A DNA stretch of 51,838 nucleotides from Bacillota bacterium (GCA_021820465.1 JAKADP010000009.1:1-51838); one strand, 5' to 3'. Numbered from the stretch's first letter, positions 41,655 through 51,495 are shown. The notes: generated by a model from the sequence alone, not told the origin. Numbers and translations: made by a program.

Positions 41655-41711
41655 CACGACATAACCCCGGAGCGCGCCCGACAGCAGTCGGGCGTCCGGG
41701 GTTATGTCGTG
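41655..41711. terminator. Long inverted repeat between convergent genes, possible bidirectional terminator
   Basis: CACGACATAACCCCGGA (41655-41671) and its exact complement (41695-41711) form a 17-bp stem. Inside, CGCCCGAC (41675-41682) pairs with GTCGGGCG (41687-41694) after a 3-nt bulge, around a 4-nt loop. The right arm includes the TAA stop of the minus-strand gene at 41702. No T-run flanks it on either side, so intrinsic termination would be atypical. Confidence 0.6.
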
Positions 41712-42760
41712 GGATGGGGCGGGGGTGTCTCGCCCGCGTGGGGATCGCCCAGCCAGAAGCGCTGCCACCACAACCCCCCCTGCACTTCGTAGGACCCCGA
41801 CCGAAACGCGGCCACCTCTTTGCGGGCGCTGGCGGGCAGGCGCGCCAAGAGTCGCTCCCAGTCAGAAATCCCCAAGGGATCCCAGTCCGTCCACCGCTCG
41901 TGGCCAGAGAAGTACTCTCCGTAGCGGATGAGGCACTGGCTTACGCCGGGGGTGTTCCACCCCTCGGTGTCGCCCCACTCCCGGGGCCCGTGATAGAGCG
42001 GGACTGGCAGGCGGAGCGTGCGGCCATCGAGCCACGACAGCTGGACATCATGCAGTGGCTCGGGTTCCACGGGCTCAGCCGCGGCGGCCATCGCGATCAT
42101 CCACTGCTCGAGGGTCATGAGGGGATTCTCCAGCAGTCGCGCCGGCCCCACCTGGACCGGCAGCGTGACCGCTTTCCTGAACCCGGGCACCCAATCCACG
42201 GGGTGAAGGGTCAGGCTATGCAGGCGCACCATGGGACCGGGGTCCCCATCGGATTGCACGACGGTCACCCAGTCGTCGTCGTCTCCTGCCTTCGGTTCCA
42301 CCCCGTGGTGGCGCTTGAGTTGAGACACCCGGATGTATTGCGTCTCCCGGTAGGGCGCCAACGGCACGACGCCTTCGGCGGGCGTGAAGACCGGCGGCAA
42401 CCGGGGCTGGGAGGCCACTAGGGCCCGAATGGCGGCCAGCAGCGCTTCCACGTAGGGGCCGTCTGGGGCCTGCGGCCATCCGGTGGGAGATTGCTTCAGG
42501 TGCCGCCAGCGCCGCTGCTCGAAATACAGAGCCGCTCGCAGGCTGGGCAGATCGGGCGGAAGCTCGCGGTGGCTCTCCCAACGGCGGCGGGCCCGAGGCC
42601 CCAGGGTCCTGGGATCCGGTGCGTGAGGGAGGTGAAGGTACGTGGCCGAGGCAAAGGCATAGATGGCCGGCCAATGCCCCGCGGCGGGAATGTGATCGGG
42701 GCGCAGATCCTCGTCGCGAGTAGGATGCGGCTGGCGCCGGCGAACGAACTTGCGGGGCAT
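41702..42760 (-). CDS. Hypothetical 352-residue protein, no family recognised
   Basis: ATG at 42760 is preceded by GGGGAGGTC at good spacing and by a sigma-A-like promoter. The N-terminus is basic (MPRKFVRRRQPHPTRDEDLRPD). The body has several tryptophan-rich segments (YFEQRRWRHLKQ; LDGRTLRLPVPLYHGPREWGDTEGW; HERWTDWDPLGISDWERL; GGLWWQRFWLGDPHAG). There are no cysteine clusters, membrane helices or signal peptide, so it is cytoplasmic. It is monocistronic. Function cannot be suggested. Confidence 0.75.
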   Translation of the reverse strand: MPRKFVRRRQPHPTRDEDLRPDHIPAAGHWPAIYAFASATYLHLPHAPDPRTLGPRARRRWESHRELPPDLPSLRAALYFEQRRWRHLKQSPTGWPQAPDGPYVEALLAAIRALVASQPRLPPVFTPAEGVVPLAPYRETQYIRVSQLKRHHGVEPKAGDDDDWVTVVQSDGDPGPMVRLHSLTLHPVDWVPGFRKAVTLPVQVGPARLLENPLMTLEQWMIAMAAAAEPVEPEPLHDVQLSWLDGRTLRLPVPLYHGPREWGDTEGWNTPGVSQCLIRYGEYFSGHERWTDWDPLGISDWERLLARLPASARKEVAAFRSGSYEVQGGLWWQRFWLGDPHAGETPPPHPTT

Positions 42761-42800
42761 GGCCTGACCTCCCCCCGGGCCTGCGTCTCACCTTGGGGAA

Positions 42801-42829
42801 ACTATAGCCGAGGCCCAGCCAGGCGGCAA
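42801..42829 (-). promoter_or_regulatory. Sigma-A-type promoter of the 352-residue hypothetical gene
   Basis: On the minus strand TTGCCG (42824-42829) and TATAGT (42801-42806) are separated by exactly 17 bp, about 40 bp upstream of the ATG at 42760. Confidence 0.6.
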
Positions 42830-42873
42830 CGGGTGCTCTGCCCACGGCATGGGCCCTGTCCCCCCTACATACC

Positions 42874-45582
42874 GTGTACGGCGCGGAGGTGGGACAAACG
42901 GATCAACTGTGGCATACCCTCACGCCCGAGGAAGCCGTGGCCACGCTGGACAGCGACCGAGCACGCGGGCTGACGGCGGCCGATGCCCGCCGGCGCCTGG
43001 CGGAGACAGGTCCGAACCTCCTCGTGAGTGCACCGCCGACGCCCTGGTGGCGGTTGCTGCTGACTCAGTTCACGGACTTCATGGTCCTGGTGCTGATGGC
43101 CGCGACGGCCGTCTCGCTCGTGCTGGGCGAGACGGGGGATGCGCTCACCATTTTGGCCATCGTGGTCATGAACGGGCTGTTGGGCTTCTACCAAGAGGGG
43201 CGCGCTCAGCAGGCCGCGCTGGCACTGAAGTCGCTGACGGCCCCGCGGGCGAAGGTGCTCCGCGACGGGCGCGTGGAGGCTGCCGATGCCGCTGGCATCG
43301 TGCCAGGCGACATCCTGGTGTTGGACGCGGGCGACCGGGTGGCGGCGGACGCCCGGCTGCTGGACGCGGCCAGCTTGGCCGTCGACGAAGCGGCCCTCAC
43401 GGGGGAGTCGCACGCCGTCGCCAAGCGGACGGAGCTGGTGGCCGATCCGCGGGCGCCGCTGGCGGAGCGCCGCGACATGCTGTTCATGGGCAGCACGGTG
43501 GCGCGCGGCCGCGGGCGGGCCCTGGTTGTCAGCACGGGCATGGCCACCGAGATGGGGCAGATTCAGCATCTCATGAATCAGCCCCGCAGCGAAAGCACAC
43601 CGCTCGAGCGCCGGCTGGAGCACCTGGGACGGGTGCTCGTGTTTCTGTCGGTGGCCATCGTGCTGGGAGTGGTCGGCGCGGGGGTGCTGCGCGGCGAACC
43701 CCTCTACCTCATGTTTCTAACCGGCGTGAGCCTCGCGGTCGCCGCCATTCCGGAAGGGCTGCCCGCCATCGTTACGGTCGCGCTGGCGCTGGGCGTGCAG
43801 CGCATGATTCGGGCGCACGCCATTGTGCGCAAGCTGCCGGCGGTGGAGACGCTCGGCTGCACGACGGTGATTTGCTCGGATAAGACGGGCACGCTGACGA
43901 AGAATCAGATGACGGTGCTAGACGTGTATGCCGGCGGTGCGCGGCGGCAGCGGCGGTCGGCCCAAGAGCTGTTTTCCGGCCCGGATCCGATAGAGCCCGG
44001 AGATGCCGACCGCTTGTTTGAGGCCGCAGTGCTGGCGTCCACCGCCCAGCTGGCGGACGAGGCTGACGGCGAGGCGGTGGGGCAGGGGGATCCCACGGAG
44101 CTGGCGATGCTCGCGGCGGCCGCGCGGGCCGGGCAAGTCCCGACCCGGGTGTGGGAGCGGTACCAGCGCATCGCCGAGCGCCCGTTCACCTCGGAGGAGC
44201 GGCGCATGGCCGTGGTGGTGAGAAATGCGGCCCAGCAGGCGGTCGCGTTCGTCAAGGGGGCCCCGGACACGCTGCTGGCCCGGGCGCAGTTCATCTGGTG
44301 GCAGGGGCGCGTGGCGCCCCTGGATGCCAATCGACGAGCCGCGTGGATCCGCGCCCACGAGCAGATGGCCGCCCAGGCACTCCGGGTGCTGGCGGTGGCC
44401 TTCCGCCCCCTCGCGCCCCAGGAGGTCGATGACCCCGCACGCTGGGATGCGGACCTCATCCTCCTGGGCCTGATGGGGATGATGGACCCGCCCCGGCCGG
44501 ATGCCATCGAGGCGGTGCGGCTGTGCCGCCGCGCAGGGCTCGCGACCATCATGATTACCGGCGACCATCCCGACACGGCGCTGGCGATTGCCCAGCAGAT
44601 GGGCATCGCGCAGCGCCGGGAGGAGCTGCTTACGGGTCGGGACCTGGACGCGCTCGACGACGGCGCGCTGGCGGAGCGCGTGGCGGGGATCCGCGTGTTT
44701 GCCCGCGTGTCGCCGCCACACAAGCTGCGCGTCGTGGAGGCATTGCGGCGCAAGCGCCACGTCGTGGCCATGACGGGCGACGGGGTGAATGACGCCCCGG
44801 CGCTGCTTGCGGCGGACATCGGCATCGCGATGGGGATTACCGGCACCGACGTGGCCAAGGAGGCAGCCGCCATGATCCTGACCGACGACAACTTCGCGAC
44901 AATCGTGCGGGCCGTGCGGGAGGGCCGCGCCATCTACGACAACATCCGCAAGTTCTTGCGCTACCTGCTGTCCTGCAATGTGGGTGAGGTCCTGGTGATG
45001 TTCCTGGCGGTGGCGATGGGCCTGCCACTGCCGCTCCTGCCCATTCAGATTCTCTTCGTGAATCTGGTGACGGACGGCTTGCCGGCGCTGGCGCTGGGCG
45101 TGGACCCGCCGGACCCCGCCGTGATGTCCCGGCCACCCCGCCCGCCGGGGGAAAGCATCTTTGCCCGTGGCCTCGGAACCAAAATTGTGGTGCGGGGCTT
45201 CCTGATTGGCGTCACTACGGTGCTGGTGTTTCTGTGGGCGCTGGCGCTGGGAGGACTTGGACTGCGCGAGGCGAGGACCCTGGCGCTGGCCACGCTGGTG
45301 ATGAGCCAGCTGTTCCATGTGTTTGATGCGCGCGTGGAAGACCGAAACTTTCTCGAGGTAGGGCTGTTCACCAATCCGTGGGCCCTGGCGGCGGTGGGGT
45401 CCAGCATCGTGCTGCTGCTGGCAATCACGTATCAGCCGGCGCTGTCGCTCCTGTTCAAGACGGATCCCCTGACCGTCGGGGACTGGATAATCGTTGTCGC
45501 TGCCTCGGGCTTCATTCAGGCAGCGTCCGCCGTCAGGCACCTGTTTCGGGCCGCGCCGGCCGCGGCACGCGCCTCGTCCTGA
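42874..45582 (+). CDS. Cation-transporting P-type ATPase, Ca2+ (PMR1/SERCA-like) type
   Basis: The product is 902 residues. It is a P2A-type pump: N-terminal actuator domain with [13 protein letters not shown]4 motif [11 protein letters not shown] (Glu294), phosphorylation site Asp336 in [13 protein letters not shown], nucleotide-binding [11 protein letters not shown], hinge [23 protein letters not shown]6 motif [20 protein letters not shown] with the Asn/Asp calcium ligands, and six C-terminal helices. It exports Ca2+ (or Mn2+) from the cytoplasm. The GTG start at 42874 has a poor ribosome site; GTG at 42889 is a possible alternative. Confidence 0.93.
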   Translation: MYGAEVGQTDQLWHTLTPEEAVATLDSDRARGLTAADARRRLAETGPNLLVSAPPTPWWRLLLTQFTDFMVLVLMAATAVSLVLGETGDALTILAIVVMNGLLGFYQEGRAQQAALALKSLTAPRAKVLRDGRVEAADAAGIVPGDILVLDAGDRVAADARLLDAASLAVDEAALTGESHAVAKRTELVADPRAPLAERRDMLFMGSTVARGRGRALVVSTGMATEMGQIQHLMNQPRSESTPLERRLEHLGRVLVFLSVAIVLGVVGAGVLRGEPLYLMFLTGVSLAVAAIPEGLPAIVTVALALGVQRMIRAHAIVRKLPAVETLGCTTVICSDKTGTLTKNQMTVLDVYAGGARRQRRSAQELFSGPDPIEPGDADRLFEAAVLASTAQLADEADGEAVGQGDPTELAMLAAAARAGQVPTRVWERYQRIAERPFTSEERRMAVVVRNAAQQAVAFVKGAPDTLLARAQFIWWQGRVAPLDANRRAAWIRAHEQMAAQALRVLAVAFRPLAPQEVDDPARWDADLILLGLMGMMDPPRPDAIEAVRLCRRAGLATIMITGDHPDTALAIAQQMGIAQRREELLTGRDLDALDDGALAERVAGIRVFARVSPPHKLRVVEALRRKRHVVAMTGDGVNDAPALLAADIGIAMGITGTDVAKEAAAMILTDDNFATIVRAVREGRAIYDNIRKFLRYLLSCNVGEVLVMFLAVAMGLPLPLLPIQILFVNLVTDGLPALALGVDPPDPAVMSRPPRPPGESIFARGLGTKIVVRGFLIGVTTVLVFLWALALGGLGLREARTLALATLVMSQLFHVFDARVEDRNFLEVGLFTNPWALAAVGSSIVLLLAITYQPALSLLFKTDPLTVGDWIIVVAASGFIQAASAVRHLFRAAPAAARASS

Positions 45583-45678
45583 TACCGCGGCGGCTTTTCG
45601 GTCCCCGTTCGGTTATCGTAGAGGGCGGAATGGGGGGCCGGTCTCGCGAGGACTGGCCCACCCGTGGAGGTGGATGGT

Positions 45679-46845
45679 GTGCAGTTTGCGGATCGGCTGG
45701 CGACGGTAGGACCCTATTTGTTCTTTGAGCTGGATCAGAAGGCGGCGGCCGCCCGCGCGCGGGGGGTGGATGTGATCAACCTGGGCATCGGCGATCCGGA
45801 CCTGCCCACGCCCGAGCCCATCGTTGACGCGCTGATCGCCGGGGTGCGTGATCCCGCCACCCACCGCTACCCCGACTACCGGGGCGCGGCCGTGTTTCGC
45901 GAAGCCGTGGCCGGCTTCTACGCTCGGCGGTTCGGGGTGGCGCTGGACCCCGCCGACCAGGTTCTGGGGCTCATCGGCTCCAAGGAAGGCATCAGCCACC
46001 TCACGTGGGCGGTGGTGGGCCCGGGCGACGTGGTGCTGGTGCCCGAGCCGGCGTACCCAGTCTATGCCGTCCAGGCGCGGATGGCCGGCGCTACGGTGTT
46101 TCCGCTGCCGCTCACCGCGGCGCGTGGATTTCTGCCCGACCTGGCCGCCATCCCCTCGGATGTGTGGCAGCGCGCCAAGCTCCTGTGGATCAACTACCCC
46201 AACAACCCCACCGGTGCGGTGGCCGACCGCGCATTCCTGGATGAGGCCGTCGCCCGCTGCCGCCAGCACGATGTGCTGCTGGCGTCGGATCTGGCGTACT
46301 CCGAAGTTGGCTACGGGGGCTATCGGGCCCCGTCGGTCCTGGAGATACCCGGCGCCGGGGAGGTGGCGGTGGAATTTTTTTCGCTGTCCAAGCCGTATCG
46401 GATGACCGGATGGCGTCTCGCGGCGGCCGTGGGGCGCGCGGACGCGCTGGCGGCGCTGGCTGTCGTGAAAACCAATACGGACTCGGGACAGTTCACCGCC
46501 ATCCAGCGGGCCGGGGTTCGCGCGCTGGCGCCGGACCAGGATGCCGCAGTTGCCGAGGCGGTCGCTGTGTATCAGCGCCGGCGCGACCTGGCGGTGGCGG
46601 CGCTACGGGCGGCAGGATTCGATCCGCCGACTCCGGCGGCCACGTTTTACCTGTGGGTGCCCACGCCCGGGGGCGTGAGTGCGCGGGACACTGCCGCCCG
46701 CGTGCTGGAGGAGGCCGGGGTCGTGCTGACACCCGGATCCGCGTATGGCGCCGCCGGCGAAGGCTACGTCCGCCTATCGCTCACAGCTTCGGATGCGCGG
46801 CTGGAGGAGGCGTGCGCCCGCATCGCGAACCTTCGGCTGGCGTGA
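45679..46845 (+). CDS. dapL: Class I/II PLP aminotransferase, LL-diaminopimelate aminotransferase-like
   Basis: The product is 388 residues. GTG at 45679 has GGAGG 8 nt upstream (GTG at 45664 overlaps that site). Fold-type I features: FADRLATVGPYLFFELDQKAAAARARGVDVINLGIGDPDLPTP, the YPDYRG segment, GSKEGI, YPNNPTGAV, DLAYSEVGY and PLP Lys238 in SLSKPYRMTGWRLA, then NTDSGQF. These match the bacterial DapL2-type LL-diaminopimelate aminotransferases, which convert tetrahydrodipicolinate directly to LL-DAP in lysine and peptidoglycan synthesis. Other aminotransferase specificities cannot be excluded. Confidence 0.85.
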   Translation: MQFADRLATVGPYLFFELDQKAAAARARGVDVINLGIGDPDLPTPEPIVDALIAGVRDPATHRYPDYRGAAVFREAVAGFYARRFGVALDPADQVLGLIGSKEGISHLTWAVVGPGDVVLVPEPAYPVYAVQARMAGATVFPLPLTAARGFLPDLAAIPSDVWQRAKLLWINYPNNPTGAVADRAFLDEAVARCRQHDVLLASDLAYSEVGYGGYRAPSVLEIPGAGEVAVEFFSLSKPYRMTGWRLAAAVGRADALAALAVVKTNTDSGQFTAIQRAGVRALAPDQDAAVAEAVAVYQRRRDLAVAALRAAGFDPPTPAATFYLWVPTPGGVSARDTAARVLEEAGVVLTPGSAYGAAGEGYVRLSLTASDARLEEACARIANLRLA

Positions 46846-46858
46846 CGGGCGGTCCCCG

Positions 46859-47491
46859 CTACTCGTCGGGCTCGGGCTTGAGCGCGGCCACAGGCTGGCG
46901 GCCGTAGTGCCGCCAGCCCCACCAGGCGAGGGCAGCCGCGGCCAGCCCGCCCAGCGCGTAGTCTTCCGCGGTGTGGAGCGTCGCCAACAGCCCGAGGACC
47001 CGCGGGCCTGCGATGGCCCCGACCCCGGTGGCCAGCGCCGCCCACGCCAGGGAGCCCACGATTGTCGCGGGCATGAACTGAGCCCAAGACACGCCAAACA
47101 GGCCGGCGGGGTACGAGATCAGCATGCGGACGCCGGAGATGACGCGCCCGACGGCTACGATGCCAAACCCCCGGCGGGCGAATTGGGCTTCCCATCGGTC
47201 CCACGCAGCCAGCCGGGCGCTCACATGGCGCATGCGCCGCCGGACAAATTCCCGGCCCCGCACTCGGGCCAACGTGAATGCCACCGTGGCGCCGGTCGTG
47301 CTGCCCAGCGCCCCGACCAGCACGACGGCGACAAACGAAAAGTGCCCTTCGGCCACCAGAAGGCCGGCCAGCAGCAGCACCACTTCCGAGGGGGACGGGA
47401 TGCCGAGGCTCTCTGCCAGCAAGATCACAAACACCGTGGGCAGGCCGAGGCGGGACAGCCACATCAGCGTCCAGTGGATCAGCGCCAGCAT
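46859..47491 (-). CDS. DedA/SNARE-associated (VTT domain) membrane protein
   Basis: The product is 210 residues from ATG at 47491, with GGGAGG upstream; the longer frame adds 22 residues that overlap the remA promoter region. It is a polytopic DedA protein: LAESLGIPSPSEVVLLLAGLLVAEG, VGALGSTTGATVAFTLARVRG, then FARRGFGIVAVGRVISGVRMLISYPAGLFGVSWAQFMPATIVGSLAW containing the conserved arginine and glycine residues. DedA proteins act in lipid scrambling and membrane homeostasis. Convergent with dapL, divergent from remA. Confidence 0.93.
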   Translation of the reverse strand: MLALIHWTLMWLSRLGLPTVFVILLAESLGIPSPSEVVLLLAGLLVAEGHFSFVAVVLVGALGSTTGATVAFTLARVRGREFVRRRMRHVSARLAAWDRWEAQFARRGFGIVAVGRVISGVRMLISYPAGLFGVSWAQFMPATIVGSLAWAALATGVGAIAGPRVLGLLATLHTAEDYALGGLAAAALAWWGWRHYGRQPVAALKPEPDE

Positions 47492-47523
47492 GAGCCGTCC
47501 TCCCCTCAGGCGACTGCTTGAAA

Positions 47524-47552
47524 TTGACAGGCTCCGGGCACTTTCGTACGAT
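47524..47552 (+). promoter_or_regulatory. Sigma-A-type promoter of the remA-rpoZ-coaBC-priA operon
   Basis: A consensus -35 TTGACA (47524-47529) and TACGAT (47547-47552) are separated by exactly 17 bp, about 54 bp upstream of the remA start. Confidence 0.8.
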
Positions 47553-47605
47553 AGCACGCAGGCCGGGCGAGATCATGAGAGCGCGCTGGGTCGAGGGGTG
47601 GCAGA

Positions 47606-47911
47606 GTGGATATCAAGCTGGTGAACATCGGGTTTGGCAACATCGTATCGGCCAATCGCATCATCGCGATTGTGAGCCCGGAGTCGGCGCCCATCAAGAG
47701 AATTGTGGCAGAGGCGCGAGACCGCGGCTCGCTGATTGATGCCACCTACGGCCGCCGCACGCGCGCCGTCATTATCGCGGACAGCGATCATGTGATACTG
47801 TCAGCGGTGCACCCGGAGACGGTGGCCAACCGGCTGTACCGGGGATCCGGTGGGGAAGCCGAGGAGGGCGACGCCGAAGAGCTCGCGCCCGAGGGGGGCA
47901 CGGCATCGTAG
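47606..47911 (+). CDS. remA: RemA family extracellular matrix regulator (DUF370)
   Basis: The product is 101 residues, GTG start with GAGGGGTGG upstream. The RemA/DUF370 sequence is clear: [73 protein letters not shown]. RemA is a ring-forming DNA-binding regulator of biofilm matrix genes in Bacillus. The acidic tail ([17 protein letters not shown]) makes it longer than the usual 80-90 residues. It is followed directly by rpoZ; gmk, which usually lies between, is absent. Confidence 0.95.
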   Translation: MDIKLVNIGFGNIVSANRIIAIVSPESAPIKRIVAEARDRGSLIDATYGRRTRAVIIADSDHVILSAVHPETVANRLYRGSGGEAEEGDAEELAPEGGTAS

Positions 47912-47963
47912 CGCCCTCGGGGGGCGCAGGCAGGCAATTCAAACCAGGCTGGGGGATGGTGGC

Positions 47964-48170
47964 GTGCTGAAGCCGTCGTTGGACGAGCTCATGGCCCGAG
48001 TAGACAGCAAGTACGCGCTGGTGGTCGCCGCGTCGCGGCGCGCCCGCGAGCTCATGGCGGGTGCGGGCCCGCTGGTGGATACCGACGCGACCAAGCCCGT
48101 CACGATTGCGCTGCAGGAAATCGCGGACGGGCGTCTCGACATCGTGCTGCCGCCCGTCGCCACGCGCTGA
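47964..48170 (+). CDS. rpoZ: RNA polymerase omega subunit
   Basis: The product is 68 residues from GTG at 47964, with GGGGGATGG upstream. The sequence LKPSLDELMARVDSKYALVVAASRRARELM...TKPVTIALQEIADGRL is the standard omega core, with the VxxSRRARxL helix and the TKPVxxALxEI motif. Omega aids beta-prime folding. It lies 6 bp before coaBC. Confidence 0.93.
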   Translation: MLKPSLDELMARVDSKYALVVAASRRARELMAGAGPLVDTDATKPVTIALQEIADGRLDIVLPPVATR

Positions 48171-48176
48171 CGGCCC

Positions 48177-49361
48177 GTGCGGGTAGTACTGGGTGTCGGC
48201 GGCGGCATCGCGGCCTACAAGGCGTGCGAGGTGGCCAGCCGGCTCGTGCAGGAGGGGCACACGGTCGATGTGGTGATGACAGAGGCGGCGCGGCAGTTTG
48301 TCGCGCCGTTGACGTTTCGCGCCCTGACGCACCGCCCGGTGAGCACGGCTGTCGCCGACGAGCCGGCGGGGGTGCTGTCCCACGTGGCGCTGGCGCACGC
48401 GGCCGACGTGATGGTGGTGGCACCGGCCACCGCCGATCTGCTGGCGCGCCTCGCGTCCGGCCGCGCCGACGATATGCTGACCGCCGTGTACCTGGGCGTC
48501 CGGTGCCCGGTGCTGGTGGCGCCTGCCATGGAGCCGGAGATGTGGACCCATCCCGCGACTCAGCGCGCAGCCGCGCAGCTGGCCGGTGATGGGGTCGTGT
48601 GGGTCGGCCCGGCGTCGGGCCGCATGGCGTCGGGGGAGCAGGGCGTGGGCCGCATGGCGGAGCCCACCGCGATCGTTCGCGCCGTGCGCCGCGCCGCGCC
48701 GCCCTCCGATTTGGCGGGGCTCCGGCTGCTGGTCACGGCCGGGCCCACGTGGGAGTTTTTTGACCCCGTGCGCGTGTTGAGCAATCCGTCCACGGGCGCC
48801 ATGGGGGTGGCGGTGGCCGAGGCCGCGTATTTTCGCGGGGCCGAGGTCACCTTGGTGCATGGGCCGCTGTCGGTGCCGATCCCGCCGGAGGTGTCGGCCG
48901 TGGCCGTCACCACCACCGAGGAGATGGCGGGGGCCGTGGCCCAACGGTTTTCTGATGTCGACGCCGTGGTGGCAGCGGCCGCCGTCGCGGACTTTCGCCC
49001 GGCGGCCCCGAGCGCGGTCAAACTGAAGAAGTCGGCCGGCGACCCGCCGACCGCATGGCCCGTCGAACGGACGGTCGATATTCTGGCTGGGCTGGGCGCC
49101 GCCAAGCGGCCGGGCCAGACGGTGGTGGGCTTTAAAGCGGAGACCGACCACCACATCGAGCGGGCCGTCGCGATGTGGCACGAAAAGCACCTCGACTTGG
49201 TCGTGGCCAATCGGGTGGAGGCGGGGCGCGGATTCGGGGCCCGCGAGACGGATGCGTGGCTGGTGTGGTCGCCGGACCACATCGAGCCGTACCGCGGCTC
49301 CAAGGCCGGCCTCGCGGATGCTTTGCTGGACGCCTTGGTGAGCGTGCGTGGAGGCCGCTAA
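48177..49361 (+). CDS. coaBC: Bifunctional phosphopantothenoylcysteine decarboxylase / synthetase
   Basis: The product is 394 residues, GTG at 48177. The N-terminal CoaC flavoprotein domain has GVGGGIAAYKACEVASRL, the LSHVALAHAADVMVVAPATADLLARLASGRADD region and VLVAPAMEPEMWTHPATQ. The C-terminal CoaB domain starts LLVTAGPTWEFFDPVRVLSNPSTGAMG and includes AAAVADFRP and VGFKAET. It makes 4'-phosphopantetheine for CoA synthesis. The PAMN position is Glu here (PAME); that site varies among CoaBC proteins, so the enzyme is taken as functional. It overlaps priA by 14 bp. Confidence 0.95.
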   Translation: MRVVLGVGGGIAAYKACEVASRLVQEGHTVDVVMTEAARQFVAPLTFRALTHRPVSTAVADEPAGVLSHVALAHAADVMVVAPATADLLARLASGRADDMLTAVYLGVRCPVLVAPAMEPEMWTHPATQRAAAQLAGDGVVWVGPASGRMASGEQGVGRMAEPTAIVRAVRRAAPPSDLAGLRLLVTAGPTWEFFDPVRVLSNPSTGAMGVAVAEAAYFRGAEVTLVHGPLSVPIPPEVSAVAVTTTEEMAGAVAQRFSDVDAVVAAAAVADFRPAAPSAVKLKKSAGDPPTAWPVERTVDILAGLGAAKRPGQTVVGFKAETDHHIERAVAMWHEKHLDLVVANRVEAGRGFGARETDAWLVWSPDHIEPYRGSKAGLADALLDALVSVRGGR

Positions 49362-51495
49362 GCGGGTGCAGGTGGTGCTGGACCGCGTCGCGGCCAGCCT
49401 GGACCGCCCCTTTGACTACCTCGTGCCGCCTGAGTTCGACCGCATCGGGCCCGGCTGGCGTGTGGCCGTGCCGCTGGGGCGCACCGCGGCCACCGGCCTG
49501 ATCGTGGGGTGGGCCGATCCCGATGCGCCCACTCCGGCGCCGCTGCGGCCTATCGTCGGCCCGCTCGGCGACGAGCCGCTCCTGCTGCCCGACCTCGTGG
49601 CGGTGGTCCGCTACCTGCGCGAGGAGTGGTGTTGCTGGTGGGGACAAGCGGTGCGCACCAGTGTGCCGGCCCCGGTGCGCCAGCAGCCGGTGCCGCCTTT
49701 CGAGCATCTGTATGCGTCAGAGTCGGCGCCGCGAGGTCCGGTGCGGCAGCGGCTCTGGGCGTTTGTCCGCGAGCACCCTGGCGCGCGGGAGGCGGACGCC
49801 CGCAGCGCCACGGGGGCCTCCGCCGGGGTCGTATCGGCCTTGCTGGCGTCCGGGTCGCTGCGGCGCGGGCCGGCGCCGCGCGTGGCGCCGCCGGGCGGCT
49901 CGCACGTGCTGAATCCCGCCCAGGCCGCGGCGGTGGCGGTGCTGGGCCGCTATCTCGAGGAGGACCGGCCATCGACTGTCCTGCTGGAGGGCGTTACGGG
50001 CTCCGGAAAGACCGAAGTGTATCTGGCGGCCGTGGAGCGCGTGCTGGCGCAGGGCCGCCAGGCGGTGATCCTGGTCCCCGAGATTGCGCTGACCCCGCAA
50101 ATGGGGGCGCGATTCCGCCAGCGATTTCCGGGTCGGGTCGCCGTGTTTCACTCGGCGATGGCGGACGGCGAGCGGGTGCGGGAGTGGCACCGGGCGCGCC
50201 GGGGCGAGGCAGACGTCGTGCTGGGGCCCCGGTCCGCCATCTTCGCGCCGTGCCCGCGCTTGGGCTTGGTGGTCCTGGACGAGGAGCACGAGTCCACCTA
50301 CAAGCAGGAGGAGCATCCCCGCTATCACGCGCGCGACGTCGCGGCGGAGCGGGTGCGGCAAACCGGCGGACTCCTCGTGCTGGGCAGCGCCACTCCCAGT
50401 CTGGAGACGGCGCATGCGGCCCGACAGGGCCGCATTGGGTGGGTGCGGCTGCCCGAGCGGGTCGCGGGCCGCCCGCTGGCGGCGGTCCAGGTCGTGGACC
50501 TGCGGGCGGAGCTGGAGGCCGGCAATTATGAAATGTTTTCCCGGACCCTGGCCACGGCGGTGGATGAAACCCTGGGCCGGGGGGACCAAGTCCTTCTGCT
50601 GTTGAACCGGCGCGGATTTGCCAAAAGCGTCGTGTGCCGCACCTGCGGCCATACCGAGCGTTGCCCGGACTGCTCGGTGAGCCTCACGTGGCACCGGGAA
50701 GACCAGCGGCTCTGGTGCCACTACTGCGATTATCGCCGCGCCGTGCCGCGGCAGTGCCCGGCCTGTGGGTCGAACCGCCTCCGGAGCTTCGGCGTGGGCA
50801 CCGAGCAAGTGTTGGAGGCCGCGGCGGCGCGGTGGCCCGGGGCGCGGATCGCTCGGGCGGACCGCGACAGCCTGAGCCGCCGGGGCAGTCACGAGCGGCT
50901 GTTTCGGTCGTTTGCCGACCGGGAGTTGGACATGCTGGTCGGGACACAGCTGCTGGCCAAGGGGATGGATTGGCCGCATGTGACACTAGTCGGCATCATT
51001 GCCGCCGATTTGGCGCTGTCGCTGCCGGACTTTCGCGCCGCCGAGCGAACCTATGACCTCTTGACGCAGGCGGCCGGTCGGGCGGGCCGCGGGGAGAGCC
51101 CCGGCCGCGTGGTGGTGCAAACCTACAACCCTGAGCACTACAGCGTCGCCGCGGCGGCGCTGCAGGACTTCCAGCCGTTTTACGAGCAGGAGGTGGGCTT
51201 TCGGGAGGAGTTGGGCTATCCGCCCTTTGGCCACCTGCTGCTGGTCGAGTCCAGTGCGTCAAGTCCCGAAGAGGCCCGCGCGCCGCTGGACCGGCTGGCT
51301 GCCGCGTTGGGGGGGCACGAGGATGTCACCGTGCGGGGCCCGTCTGCGGCGCCGGTGGATCGCGTGCGCACCCAGCATCGGTGCCATCTGCTGATTCGGG
51401 GAAGCGACCGCGCGGCGCTGGTGGCCGTGGCCCATGACGTGGCGGCAGCCTATCCGGGCTTGTCCCTCACGCTCGACCCGTATAATTTCCTCTGA
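49348..51495 (+). CDS. priA: Primosomal replication-restart helicase PriA
   Basis: The product is 715 residues from GTG at 49348; GTG at 49366 is a plausible later start. It has an N-terminal 3'-DNA-binding domain (VVLDRVAASLDRPFDYLVP) and helicase motif I GVTGSGKTEVYLA with Lys221. Motif II is DEEHE (VVLDEEHESTYKQEEHPRYHARDVA). The zinc-binding insertion runs CRTCGHTERCPDCSVSLTWH...CHYCDY...CPACGS, with eight cysteines. Motifs V/VI are GTQLLAKGMDWPHVTLVGI and QAAGRAGRGESPG. It restarts stalled forks. Confidence 0.96.
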   Translation: MEAAKRVQVVLDRVAASLDRPFDYLVPPEFDRIGPGWRVAVPLGRTAATGLIVGWADPDAPTPAPLRPIVGPLGDEPLLLPDLVAVVRYLREEWCCWWGQAVRTSVPAPVRQQPVPPFEHLYASESAPRGPVRQRLWAFVREHPGAREADARSATGASAGVVSALLASGSLRRGPAPRVAPPGGSHVLNPAQAAAVAVLGRYLEEDRPSTVLLEGVTGSGKTEVYLAAVERVLAQGRQAVILVPEIALTPQMGARFRQRFPGRVAVFHSAMADGERVREWHRARRGEADVVLGPRSAIFAPCPRLGLVVLDEEHESTYKQEEHPRYHARDVAAERVRQTGGLLVLGSATPSLETAHAARQGRIGWVRLPERVAGRPLAAVQVVDLRAELEAGNYEMFSRTLATAVDETLGRGDQVLLLLNRRGFAKSVVCRTCGHTERCPDCSVSLTWHREDQRLWCHYCDYRRAVPRQCPACGSNRLRSFGVGTEQVLEAAAARWPGARIARADRDSLSRRGSHERLFRSFADRELDMLVGTQLLAKGMDWPHVTLVGIIAADLALSLPDFRAAERTYDLLTQAAGRAGRGESPGRVVVQTYNPEHYSVAAAALQDFQPFYEQEVGFREELGYPPFGHLLLVESSASSPEEARAPLDRLAAALGGHEDVTVRGPSAAPVDRVRTQHRCHLLIRGSDRAALVAVAHDVAAAYPGLSLTLDPYNFL

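Noticed and set aside
43905-45540. Long antisense open frames (up to 540 codons) opposite the P-type ATPase gene
   Set aside because: The forward frame has every P-ATPase motif. The antisense frames are His/Arg/Gly-rich shadows caused by high GC at third positions.
47772-49280. A 502-codon minus-strand frame opposite rpoZ-coaBC
   Set aside because: CoaBC motifs on the plus strand are unambiguous; the opposite frame is a shadow.
48177-49361. CoaBC PAMN motif changed to PAME
   Set aside because: That asparagine position is not invariant among bacterial CoaBC proteins as far as I recall, and all other motifs are intact, so no loss of function is claimed.
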